A stretch of 12,860 nt of DNA from Peptococcaceae bacterium UBA2264. Its GTDB lineage: Bacteria; Bacillota; Desulfitobacteriia; Desulfitobacteriales; Desulfitobacteriaceae. Positions 6,313-12,655 of the stretch are shown here, one piece after another (the stretch's first letter is position 1; the number at the start of each line of letters is the position of its first letter). Both the position numbers and the translations under genes were made by a program. The notes below the pieces were generated by a model. It was not told the origin of the DNA. It was given only the letters and a program-made list of their open reading frames with translations, and searched no databases. The stretch spans positions 1 to 12,860 of the forward strand of contig DDXI01000072.1 of assembly GCA_002347475.1 (NCBI GenBank), given 5' to 3'.

Positions 6313-7482
6313 GTGCCAAATAAATTTACCCACATAGATTGCTTTAGTGGTGTTGGAGGAATTTGTACAGGGCTACATGCGGCAGGATTCAATACTTTAT
6401 TAGCAATAGAGCATATTCAGTCTTGTGTCGATACATATCGAGCTAACCATAAAAATGTAAAAGTGATTCATAATGATATAACAAAAGTAAAGGCAGAGGA
6501 TATCTTGTCGTTTATTAATTGTGAAGTTGACCTTGTAACTTCTGGAATGCCGTGCGAAACTTTTAGCACAGCTGGTTCAACTTCAAGAAGTTTCTACGAT
6601 GATAGGCAATATTTATTTAAAGAGGGGATACGAATTGCAAAAATTGTTAATGCAAAAATGATTCTTTTTGAGAATGTACCGGCAATGACAACTAAATTAG
6701 TGGAAAAAAACGGTTCGCGATTAATCATTGATGAGTTGTTCGACGAATTGGTCAAAGAAGGCTATAAATACTATGTTACGACAATATTAAACTCTGCAGA
6801 TTTTGGAGTTCCGCAGTATAGAGATAGATTTTTTGTTTTAGCATCACGATTTGACTGGAATTTAACAGTTCCAATTGCACAGGGGGATAATCATGTTACA
6901 GTAGGAGATGCCCTATTTGATATACCAAATGTTCAAGTCAACTCAAAAACTGAGAATAGAAAATACTTAAATAGAAGTAATGAGTATACTGCATTAATGA
7001 AAAATGATACATTTTGGAAGCTGGGAAAAACTACAAAGGAATTAACATACCACAAAGCTCCAAATCATAGGGAAGGGACAATAGAGAGATTTACTTATAT
7101 TAAACAGGGTGAAGGACTGAAAAATTTATTTTCTAAATTTAGTTCTTCAGAAATTGAAGAATTACAAAAAAGGAAAGTTTTACCTCGAAAATGGTATATT
7201 CAAAGAAATAGACGGTTAATTGAAAATAGTCCCTGTCCAACTGTCACATCACATTGTCTTGATGAATTTATACATCCTATACATGATAGGGCATTAACAG
7301 TTAGAGAAGTAGCAAGATTACAGAGTTTTCCTGATAGTTATGACTTCGCAGGAGGTTCATATATTTGTCCGCATAACGCTAAAGAGCAAGATAAATATGA
7401 ACAAATAGGAGATTCTGTGCCTCCTTTACTATCATATGCATGGGGTATGGTAATTAAAAAAATTCTGGAGGAGAATAAATGA
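6313..7482 (+). CDS. DNA (cytosine-5-)-methyltransferase of a type II restriction-modification system
   Basis: Transfers a methyl group from S-adenosylmethionine to C5 of cytosine in a specific DNA site, protecting it from the partner nuclease. The 389-residue length is normal for the family. Motifs are in the usual order: motif I DCFSGVGG (9-16), motif IV PCETFS with catalytic Cys81, motif VI ENV (120-122), motif VIII QYRDR (168-172) and motif X GDSVP (366-370), a variant of the common GNSVP. The region of about 185-330 is the target-recognition domain; the recognised sequence cannot be read from it. The start is GTG at 6313 behind GGAGG (7-nt spacer). Its stop overlaps the next gene as ATGA. 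It is very AT-rich compared with the core genes. Confidence 0.95.
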   Translation: MPNKFTHIDCFSGVGGICTGLHAAGFNTLLAIEHIQSCVDTYRANHKNVKVIHNDITKVKAEDILSFINCEVDLVTSGMPCETFSTAGSTSRSFYDDRQYLFKEGIRIAKIVNAKMILFENVPAMTTKLVEKNGSRLIIDELFDELVKEGYKYYVTTILNSADFGVPQYRDRFFVLASRFDWNLTVPIAQGDNHVTVGDALFDIPNVQVNSKTENRKYLNRSNEYTALMKNDTFWKLGKTTKELTYHKAPNHREGTIERFTYIKQGEGLKNLFSKFSSSEIEELQKRKVLPRKWYIQRNRRLIENSPCPTVTSHCLDEFIHPIHDRALTVREVARLQSFPDSYDFAGGSYICPHNAKEQDKYEQIGDSVPPLLSYAWGMVIKKILEENK

Positions 7483-8288
7483 CTTATATTGATTATTGCA
7501 TTAAAAACTATAAGGAAATTTTTGATAGTGAGTATTTAAGCTCCTGCGATGAGGCATATTCGCAAAAGAAAGCAATAAGGGAAACAATAATTGGAGCAAT
7601 GAGAGAATACCCTAAAGAAGAACCAGCGGAAATATGGAAGACAATTTATTCAGCTCATGTTCACAGAAAGTCAGGGATAATTAGTATAGATGTTATTAAC
7701 TCGGTTATAAGTGCTGATAATAGTTGGAAAAAGAGTAGTGGACATGCATTTGAAGAAATGATCAAATTGCTAGGGAATGATGTCCTAAACCATTATGATA
7801 TAAGTATCTTATTGCAAAAAGATTTAAATAATATGATTAAATTAGGTGAGATTCACAATGAGGTACGAGATATAAGTTGGTTAAAAGAACAAATAAAATC
7901 AAGTGTTTTTGATTTATACTCAGTGATAAAAAAGGATGACAAAAATTACGTATATGGATGCATTCAAAGCAAAACAAGTATAAGAGATAGAGTAACAAGA
8001 GACAGAGAACCTTCACAACATGCTATGCAAGCTTATTTTTGGAGTGTTGCTTTAGTCCTTAATGGGGATTTCTTAAGGTTAGCCAAATTCCAAAACATGG
8101 TAAATGGTGGAACAACAGAGCATCCGCATAACGGATGGCATGGAATGTATGTTTTTTCTGATAAGTATAGTAAAGATAGAATATACCCAATAGGCATAGA
8201 AATGACATTATTTATTGACCACGCAGTTAAAGCATCAAATCAATGGCTTTCTCAGAGACAGTGGTTTACAAATGAATGGAGACCATAG
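7479..8288 (+). CDS. Putative type II restriction endonuclease, PD-(D/E)XK-like
   Basis: A 269-residue protein whose ATG overlaps the methyltransferase stop (ATGA), with GGAGG upstream, indicating translational coupling. A plausible nuclease core is Glu92/Glu93 in a helix (GHAFEEMIKLL), Asp145 (FDLYSVIKK) and Gln163-Ser-Lys165 in CIQSKTSIRDR, a variant of the D...(D/E)XK pattern with Gln in the acidic position. The stretch QSKTSIRDRVTRDREPS resembles, from memory, BsaWI-type enzymes of the CCGG-cutting group; this assignment is tentative. Position between an m5C methyltransferase and vsr strongly supports a restriction enzyme role even if the subfamily is wrong. It has no membrane segment or signal peptide and would act on unmethylated foreign DNA. 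Confidence 0.8.
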   Translation: MTYIDYCIKNYKEIFDSEYLSSCDEAYSQKKAIRETIIGAMREYPKEEPAEIWKTIYSAHVHRKSGIISIDVINSVISADNSWKKSSGHAFEEMIKLLGNDVLNHYDISILLQKDLNNMIKLGEIHNEVRDISWLKEQIKSSVFDLYSVIKKDDKNYVYGCIQSKTSIRDRVTRDREPSQHAMQAYFWSVALVLNGDFLRLAKFQNMVNGGTTEHPHNGWHGMYVFSDKYSKDRIYPIGIEMTLFIDHAVKASNQWLSQRQWFTNEWRP

Positions 8289-8331
8289 AAAATTGGTGCT
8301 TCTTAGAATTTAATTATAATGGTGAAATGAT

Positions 8332-8781
8332 ATGACTGATAAATTATCTCCAGAAAATCGCAGTCTAAACATGTCCAAGATTAGAAGTAAGGACACATCT
8401 ATTGAATTGAAAATCCGTAAAATATTATTTAAAGGTGGATATAGATATAGGCTTCATAAGAAAGAGATTAGCGGAAAACCTGATTTGTATTTGCAGAAAT
8501 ACAAAACTGCGATATTTATAAATGGTTGCTTTTGGCATAGGCATGAATTATGTAAAACAACAAATATTCCCAAATCAAATGTGGAATTTTGGACAAATAA
8601 ATTTAATAAAAATATAGATAGGGATAATAAAATCTATATGGAATTAAACAACCAAAATATAAAAGTCATAATAATATGGGAGTGTACTATAAACAAAATA
8701 GGAAAGGAAAAGGACGTTAATCAATTCCTTATTGAGTTTAGAAACGCACTTAAAAATAAATCTTTACTAATTGAGATATAA
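8332..8781 (+). CDS. vsr: Very short patch repair endonuclease
   Basis: Nicks DNA 5' of the T in T:G mismatches that arise when 5-methylcytosine deaminates, so it repairs the mutagenic side-effect of the neighbouring methyltransferase. All family landmarks are present in 149 residues. RSLNMSKIRSKDTSIE (10-25) is followed by GKPDLYLQKYKTAIFINGCFWHRHELC (48-74), which carries catalytic Asp51 and zinc-site residues Cys66, His69/His71 and Cys74. FWTNKFNKNIDRD (86-98) and IWEC (Cys118) come next. The length and spacing match functional Vsr proteins. The start is ATG at 8332 with a modest GGTGA site. It lies 43 bp after the endonuclease and is probably the last gene of the same transcript. Confidence 0.95.
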   Translation: MTDKLSPENRSLNMSKIRSKDTSIELKIRKILFKGGYRYRLHKKEISGKPDLYLQKYKTAIFINGCFWHRHELCKTTNIPKSNVEFWTNKFNKNIDRDNKIYMELNNQNIKVIIIWECTINKIGKEKDVNQFLIEFRNALKNKSLLIEI

Positions 8782-8996
8782 CACGCAAAATAAGCTGCCT
8801 TCAATATGTTGTCAGTTTGTTGTCAAAGACAATAAAACACTACATAAAACGGACAAATTATAGCTAATATTAAAACGCTGAAATACCTATTATTACTAAC
8901 TATGGCCAATAAACCGATAGACTTCAAAAGGTGAGGAATCACTTTGCGAAACCGTGTAGTTTTCGGATATAGACGATGTAAACAAGCCAATCTCGC
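8782..8996. other. AT-rich right end of the island without a gene
   Basis: No credible gene is seen. Two direct copies of GTTGTCA (8808-8814 and 8819-8825) lie 11 bp apart, one helical turn, as arm-type recombinase sites often do; this is only suggestive. A weak dyad TTGTC-AAA-GACAA (8821-8833) lacks a T run. An open frame on the minus strand here is an artefact of the tRNA complement. Confidence 0.4.
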
Positions 8997-9053
8997 TAGA
9001 GTACTACGTTGACATCGTAGGGGTCGATGGTTCGAGTCCATTACCGCCCACCA
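8997..9053 (+). pseudogene. 3' fragment of interrupted tRNA-Val(GAC)
   Basis: It begins at TAG in the D-loop and contains D-stem strand GAGT, anticodon stem CTACG/CGTAG with loop TTGACAT (GAC, valine), variable loop GGGTC, T-arm GATGG-TTCGAGT-CCATT, acceptor strand ACCGCCC, A73 and CCA. It pairs with the fragment at 4607-4629. It lacks a promoter and a 5' half, so it is not functional. Its original terminator follows at 9065. Confidence 0.9.
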
Positions 9054-9064
9054 TTTTTAAGATC

Positions 9065-9091
9065 AAAGGCTTCGCAAGAAGTCTTTTTTTT
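9065..9091 (+). terminator. Original terminator of the split tRNA-Val
   Basis: A 9-bp stem AAAGGCTTC/GAAGTCTTT (one G-T pair) with GCAA loop, followed by a T run. Confidence 0.85.
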
Positions 9092-9194
9092 GTTTAAATT
9101 CCCTCCTGCGTTGAAACTCGCAGGAACTGAGTTAATATGGCATAATAAGGGGAATGACTTTAAGAAATAATGATATGGCTGGAGGAGGGTTAAG

Positions 9195-9497
9195 ATGTAT
9201 TACAGCAAAGAAGAATTGGAAAACATTCGAAAAAAGGGAGAGGCATATATCAATGAAAAGGACGAAAGTTCGAATGAACAGCGATTTGTTTCCGAGGCTC
9301 AGATAAAGATCTGCTGTGTGCATTGCGGACACGACCGGTTTGAACCGGGCAATGCATTGCTCAATACCCGAGGCATGACGTATCTTGGACTGGATTGGCT
9401 CAATGAGAGTACTAAAATATTAATATGTAAACGCTGCGGATTTATACACTGGTTCAATAAAGTCGTCTCGCCCACGGATGGCGAATCGATGGGGTGA
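9195..9497 (+). CDS. Small zinc-binding protein with two CxxC knuckles
   Basis: A 100-residue protein with an N-terminal charged helix (EELENIRKKGEAYINEKD) and then a split zinc ribbon: Cys41-x2-Cys44 (CVHCGHDRFEPG) and Cys78-x2-Cys81 (CKRCGFIHWFNK), with TYLGLDWLNES between. The two half-sites face each other as in conserved Firmicute hypothetical proteins of this size; their role is unknown. The start is ATG at 9195 behind a strong GGAGGAGGG (9181-9189). A possible extended -10 promoter (TGG-CATAAT, about 9137-9145) precedes it. It shows core-like base composition, so it belongs to the chromosome and not to the island. Nucleic-acid or metal binding is an inference. Confidence 0.75.
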   Translation: MYYSKEELENIRKKGEAYINEKDESSNEQRFVSEAQIKICCVHCGHDRFEPGNALLNTRGMTYLGLDWLNESTKILICKRCGFIHWFNKVVSPTDGESMG

Positions 9498-9607
9498 TGA
9501 TCAGCTGATTGGAAATCGGAATACACCCCTTGCGATTTGGATAGAGCTTTGTAGCGGAATTGAGAATCATAATGTTGAAGGGTTTCGCAATCACTTCATA
9601 AATTGAT

Positions 9608-9636
9608 TTGTCCAAACAGATAAAGTTCAATATAAT
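9608..9636 (+). promoter_or_regulatory. Promoter of the CDGSH gene, giving a very short leader
   Basis: -35 TTGTCC (9608-9613), a 17-nt spacer and TATAAT (9631-9636). Transcription starting about 7 nt after the -10 box would begin inside the AAAGGAGGG ribosome site (9641-9649), only about 14 nt before the ATG at 9657. The promoter may be real with an almost minimal leader, or an A/T-rich chance match. Confidence 0.5.
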
Positions 9637-9656
9637 GATCAAAGGAGGGATGCGAA

Positions 9657-10337
9657 ATGTCAAATCAGGATGTAAAGATAAAAATAACAGAAGCAGGGCC
9701 TTATCTTGTATCAGGCCATGTTCCATTATATGAGAAAATCATCGTCCCCAAGGGAAGGGAATATGAATTCGAAAACGGACGTGAATTACCCCAAGCTGAG
9801 GCCTATGCCCTTTGCCGCTGCGGTCATTCAAAAAATGCGCCTTTTTGTGATGGCTCCCATGAGACCTGCGGCTTTGTCGGCAAGGAGACCGCTTCAAGAG
9901 ATCGATTTCATGAAAGGGCTGAACTTCTGGAGGGACCCGGCATTGATTTGATGGATGACAATCGCTGTGCCTATGCCCGCTTTTGTCACAGGAAGCATGG
10001 CAATGTATGGGAACTGACAGAAGACTCAATTAATGCAGAAAATATCAAAGAAGCGATCAAGGCAGCCAGCGATTGCCCGGCGGGCAGACTGGTCGCCAGG
10101 GAAAAGAATGGCAACTTGATCGAGCCATCCTATGGACCGGAGATCGATATCATTCAGGATCCCCAACAAGGCGTTAGCAGCGGGATTTTTATCAAAGGAA
10201 ATATACCGGTGGTCGCTGCCGATGGGTTTTGTTACGAGACACGAAACAGAGCAATGTTATGCCGTTGTGGCGGATCAAGGAATCATCCATACTGTGATGC
10301 AAGCCATATCCCGATTAAATTTATCGCTGAACCGTAA
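9657..10337 (+). CDS. CDGSH iron-sulfur domain protein (two CDGSH motifs)
   Basis: A 226-residue protein of the mitoNEET-type CDGSH superfamily, which binds 2Fe-2S clusters through three Cys and one His. Motif 1 is CRCGHSKNAPFCDGSH, with ligands Cys53, Cys55, Cys64 and His68. Motif 2 is CRCGGSRNHPYCDASH, with Cys202, Cys204, Cys213 and His217 and Ala in place of the motif Gly. Between them lies a segment with Cys104, Cys110 and Cys140 (RCAYARFC, then SDCPAGRL) that resembles the single-cluster ferredoxin-like domain often fused to bacterial CDGSH proteins. There is no membrane anchor, so it is probably cytosolic. A redox or cluster-transfer role is usual for the family; the partner is unknown. 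The start is ATG at 9657 with AAAGGAGGG just upstream. Confidence 0.9.
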   Translation: MSNQDVKIKITEAGPYLVSGHVPLYEKIIVPKGREYEFENGRELPQAEAYALCRCGHSKNAPFCDGSHETCGFVGKETASRDRFHERAELLEGPGIDLMDDNRCAYARFCHRKHGNVWELTEDSINAENIKEAIKAASDCPAGRLVAREKNGNLIEPSYGPEIDIIQDPQQGVSSGIFIKGNIPVVAADGFCYETRNRAMLCRCGGSRNHPYCDASHIPIKFIAEP

Positions 10338-10406
10338 AACAATTCGATTTGCACTATAAATAGGAACATTAAAAATACCAAATCTGAATATTTCAAGGAG
10401 AACGCG

Positions 10407-11630
10407 ATGAGAAGAGCTAAAATCGTTGCCGCTTTATTTTTATTTGCCCTTGCAGGAATCCATCAGCCAAGCCCTGCCTATGCTGACAGCGCACCGTTCA
10501 TGTTTGAAAATATGGATTACCAGAAATCTGACCACATTCGCATCGCGTTGGACGGGGCGGAAATCCCCATGGAAACCAAGCCTCAAATCATTGGAGGCAG
10601 AACCTTTGTGCCCATGAGATCCGTCTCCGAATCCATGGGGCTTCATGTGGAATGGGATGAAACCACCCGATCCGTCAAAGCGGCGGATGACAGCAGCCTC
10701 ATCGTTTTTTCCATGGGCAGCGATCGGGCCACCGTCAATGATCAGGAGAAGACCCTTGATGTGCCTTTATGCATTGTAGAGGGCCGGATCATGGTCCCTT
10801 TGAGATTCCTGCAGGAAAACCTGGGATATCATGTGGTCTGGATCCAGGATTCCAATCTGATCCTCATGAGCCGGCAGGATGTCGGAGCGTGGCGCTACAG
10901 TTATTTTGAGATGGCCGAACCATACCGGGAAGTAGAAGCCTTGTATGTCAACGGTGAAAAGACGGCCAGGATACGTTATAACGGCAAGTGTCATGAGGCC
11001 TTGACCGAATGGCGTTTTGAAGGCTATGAAGAGGTATACCCATTTAAAGAATACGAGAGAAAATACCTCGGCGGCGTTAAAACTGCAGAAACACGATACA
11101 CGGGAAAAAACAGCACCACCTTGGTGACGATCCAGGGCATCCTTATCGCCAACAAAACCTATTCTTTGCCGGAAAGCTACCACCCCGGAGAAAATGCCGC
11201 AGCGCGCCAGGCCTTCAACATCATGCAGGCCGACGCCAAAGCCGCCGGATTGACGATATATATTTCGTCCGGGTTCCGATCCTATAGCCTGCAAGAACAA
11301 ATCTACAACCGGAATGTGGCCTTGTACGGACAAAGCCGGACGGACACCTTCTCAGCGAAGCCGGGGCATTCCGAGCATCAAACCGGCATGGCCTTTGATC
11401 TGAACACCATCAGCGGCACCTTCGGCAATTCGAAAGAAGGCGAATGGGTCAGAAACAACGGATATAAATATGGATTCATCCTTCGGTACCCCGAAGGAAA
11501 AGAAAGCATCACAGGGTATCAATATGAGCCATGGCACCTCCGGTTTCTCGGCATCGACATGGCGGCGAAGGTCTATGAAAGCGGATTATGTCTTGAAGAG
11601 TACCTGGGCATCCCTTCATCCTATGCTTGA
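10407..11630 (+). CDS. Secreted D-Ala-D-Ala carboxypeptidase, VanY type, with N-terminal copper-amine-oxidase-like domain
   Basis: A 407-residue exported protein. A signal peptide covers residues 1-26 (KIVAALFLFALAG core, AYA cleavage site). Residues about 44-155 form a copper-amine-oxidase-like N domain: GGRTFVPMRSVSESMG and GRIMVPLRFLQENLGYHV are its hallmark repeats, thought to bind the cell wall or act as a stalk. Residues about 175-245 contain two related units (YVNGEKTARIRYNGK and YLGGVKTAETRYTGK). Residues about 255-400 are a VanY/DacB-type zinc peptidase with SGFRSYSLQEQIY, then SEHQTGMAFD (zinc ligands His324 and Asp331) and EPWH (Glu374 catalytic, His377 zinc). It would trim D-alanine from peptidoglycan outside the cell. 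AAGGAG precedes the ATG. A single-gene unit with a terminator is likely. Confidence 0.9.
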   Translation: MRRAKIVAALFLFALAGIHQPSPAYADSAPFMFENMDYQKSDHIRIALDGAEIPMETKPQIIGGRTFVPMRSVSESMGLHVEWDETTRSVKAADDSSLIVFSMGSDRATVNDQEKTLDVPLCIVEGRIMVPLRFLQENLGYHVVWIQDSNLILMSRQDVGAWRYSYFEMAEPYREVEALYVNGEKTARIRYNGKCHEALTEWRFEGYEEVYPFKEYERKYLGGVKTAETRYTGKNSTTLVTIQGILIANKTYSLPESYHPGENAAARQAFNIMQADAKAAGLTIYISSGFRSYSLQEQIYNRNVALYGQSRTDTFSAKPGHSEHQTGMAFDLNTISGTFGNSKEGEWVRNNGYKYGFILRYPEGKESITGYQYEPWHLRFLGIDMAAKVYESGLCLEEYLGIPSSYA

Positions 11631-11643
11631 GAGAATTGGATTC

Positions 11644-11667
11644 AAAAGACTTCGCAAGAAGTCTTTT
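11644..11667 (+). terminator. Terminator after the VanY-type gene
   Basis: A 10-bp perfect stem AAAAGACTTC/GAAGTCTTTT with GCAA loop; a second T-rich run follows. It is the same hairpin core as those after the tRNA-Val genes. Confidence 0.85.
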
Positions 11668-11947
11668 GGCTTTTGGGCAAAAAACGGGATAAACTCTGGT
11701 ATGATCTAACAAATATATTTATTTTTTTTTCAGACGGAAAACCTCGTTTTCTGAAATTGCTTAAGAATCGAAAGCCCGATCGGCCCAATCAATTAGCGCG
11801 GGTTAACATGGATGTCTGCCCGCCCGGAAAGATCCTTAACTGCAAGCATTAATGAAGGCTGTTGGGGACGGTCGTAATAACCTGTGATGCAGAAACCGCT
11901 AACCGTCGCTGTTGAAATTACATATTGTTATATTATATTTATTTTTC
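11668..11947. other. Intergenic stretch with several hairpins, no gene
   Basis: No credible coding frame is seen. Visible structures are: a hairpin with GAAAAC/GTTTTC (11737-11751) extended by TTTCA/TGAAA (11728-11756), just after a T10 run; GCGGG/CCCGC around 11804-11825; and GACGGT (11867-11872) with ACCGTC (11902-11907). None matches a riboswitch class known to me. A non-coding RNA is possible but unproven. Confidence 0.4.
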
Positions 11948-11976
11948 TTGCACACGGTGGAATGCCTGCGTATAAT
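11948..11976 (+). promoter_or_regulatory. Consensus-like promoter of the small hydrophobic peptide unit
   Basis: -35 TTGCAC (11948-11953), a 17-nt spacer and a perfect TATAAT (11971-11976). The predicted start is near 11983, where a leader stem begins (ATCCGA 11983-11988 with TCGGAT 12008-12013) just ahead of the ribosome site. Confidence 0.75.
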
Positions 11977-12032
11977 CAATTCATCCGAAGGAAGAAAGCC
12001 TAAAGCGTCGGATTTGAGGAGAGCGATACGTA

Positions 12033-12137
12033 ATGAGTACAGTAACCATGATGCTCAGTTTAACCGATGTGATGATTATGGGTCTTTGCATGTTCAGTTA
12101 CCATGTCATGGTAACCTGTTGTAAAAGAGACGCTTAA
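12033..12137 (+). CDS. 34-residue hydrophobic peptide, possible type I toxin-like
   Basis: The frame reads MSTVTMMLSLTDVMIMGLCM, then FSYHVMVTCC, and ends KRDA. It is almost entirely hydrophobic with a short basic tail, long enough for one membrane helix. The opening MST followed by a Met/Leu-rich run resembles the small membrane peptides of Bacillus type I toxin-antitoxin systems (BsrE/TxpA/holin-like toxin group); this is likeness in style, not proven homology. AGGAG (12017-12021) lies 11 nt upstream. The unit has its own consensus promoter (11948) and strong terminator (12199), giving a transcript of about 250 nt with a 5' stem, as such toxins have. No convincing antisense promoter was found. 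The alternative is a small non-coding RNA with a chance frame. Confidence 0.45.
   Translation: MSTVTMMLSLTDVMIMGLCMFSYHVMVTCCKRDA
12097..12115. repeat. Perfect 19-bp palindrome inside the peptide frame
   Basis: GTTACCATG (12097-12105) and CATGGTAAC (12107-12115) flank a single T. A related GTAACCATG occurs at 12042-12050 near the start codon, so the 5' part of the frame could pair with the 3' part in RNA. It may be an RNA fold controlling translation, or a protein-binding operator. Confidence 0.6.
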
Positions 12138-12198
12138 ATAAGGAAGTCGATGATCATCCAGCGATGACCTCCGAATACGAAGGGATATGCTTCAATAT

Positions 12199-12230
12199 AA
12201 AAAATCTCAGGCCGATGCCTGAGATTTTTT
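12199..12230. terminator. Strong bidirectional terminator after the peptide unit
   Basis: AAAAAATCTCAGGC (12199-12212) pairs perfectly with GCCTGAGATTTTTT (12217-12230) around the loop CGAT, giving a 14-bp stem including the A/T arms. It works in both directions. Confidence 0.9.
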
Positions 12231-12370
12231 ATGCGCAATGTCTCGTTTGATTGGAGGATCAGGATCAGCCGTTTCAGCGGATCATCATTGAAAAAGTATT
12301 ATTATTGAGAGAACGTTATGATAAACTATGACTGAAGATTCTTGCAAGCATGGTGAAAGGAGCAGAGCCC

Positions 12371-12655
12371 ATGGAGCGATTCACGATCAGGTGGTCAGAC
12401 GGCGGTTTTATGATTGCCGATGAGACCAAAGTTCAGCACGATGCTAGAGGCTATTATGGGGATGCCATCGATAAACTGGCAAAGTTTGAAAATCTATGCG
12501 ATGATTTGCGAGCCAAGCAGGCAGCAATCTCCAAAGAATTGGAATCCCTTCGTTCGGATGGCAAAACCCATTCGGCTAAATTCAGGCAGCTCCTGGGGAA
12601 CAAAATAACAAACAGCCATGTTCTGACGCTTTTGGAATCGAGCGGGTTACTCTAA
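12371..12655 (+). CDS. Small conserved-looking protein of unknown function
   Basis: A 94-residue protein. The N-terminal third is beta-like (MERFTIRWSDGGFMIADE). A helical region with GDAIDKLAKFENLCDDL follows, which resembles the AIDKLAxYE segment common in small Firmicute and phage-associated proteins. Then comes a charged stretch (RAKQAAISKELESLRSDGK) and a Leu-rich end (HVLTLLESSGLL). The start is ATG at 12371 with AAAGGAG and an 8-nt spacer; an in-frame ATG at 12350 lies upstream of that site and is unlikely to be used. No promoter could be fixed with confidence. Its last 9 bp overlap the end of the convergent PEP synthase gene. I do not recognise a function. Confidence 0.7.
   Translation: MERFTIRWSDGGFMIADETKVQHDARGYYGDAIDKLAKFENLCDDLRAKQAAISKELESLRSDGKTHSAKFRQLLGNKITNSHVLTLLESSGLL

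Larger units (their letters stand above)
4630..8996. mobile_element. Genomic island inserted in the D-loop of a tRNA-Val gene
   Basis: About 4.37 kb separates the two halves of one tRNA-Val gene; the boundaries are uncertain by the 3-bp TAG present at both joins. Contents in order: an 81-bp spacer, an intact tRNA-Val(GAC) with terminator, an IS256-type transposase relic, a non-coding stretch, a zinc-ribbon gene, and an m5C methyltransferase-endonuclease-Vsr operon. The 5640-8900 part is visibly much more AT-rich than both flanks, a sign of horizontal acquisition. No integrase, resolvase or clear terminal inverted repeats are visible, so the means of mobility is unknown. Confidence 0.75.

Noticed and set aside
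4651..8994. Possible terminal inverted repeat (GAGATGGTATTTG near the left end, GAGATTGGCTTG on the minus strand at the right end)
   Set aside because: The match needs gaps and mismatches and the left copy is about 20 bp inside the junction, so chance is likely.
8823..9041. Minus-strand open frame beginning MDSNHRPLRCQRSTLAR
   Set aside because: This familiar N-terminus is the complement of a tRNA gene 3' half and recurs in databases as a false protein. Here it overlaps the tRNA-Val 3' fragment.
10767..11333. 188-residue minus-strand open frame
   Set aside because: It is antisense to the well-supported VanY-type gene, with no start signals.
11861..11910. Possible riboswitch around the GACGGT/ACCGTC stem
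   Set aside because: The conserved cores of the c-di-GMP, TPP, cobalamin, glycine, SAM and purine classes were looked for by eye and not found.
11912..12124. 70-residue plus-strand open frame
   Set aside because: It starts before the promoter at 11948, has no ribosome site and overlaps the better-supported peptide at 12033 in another frame.
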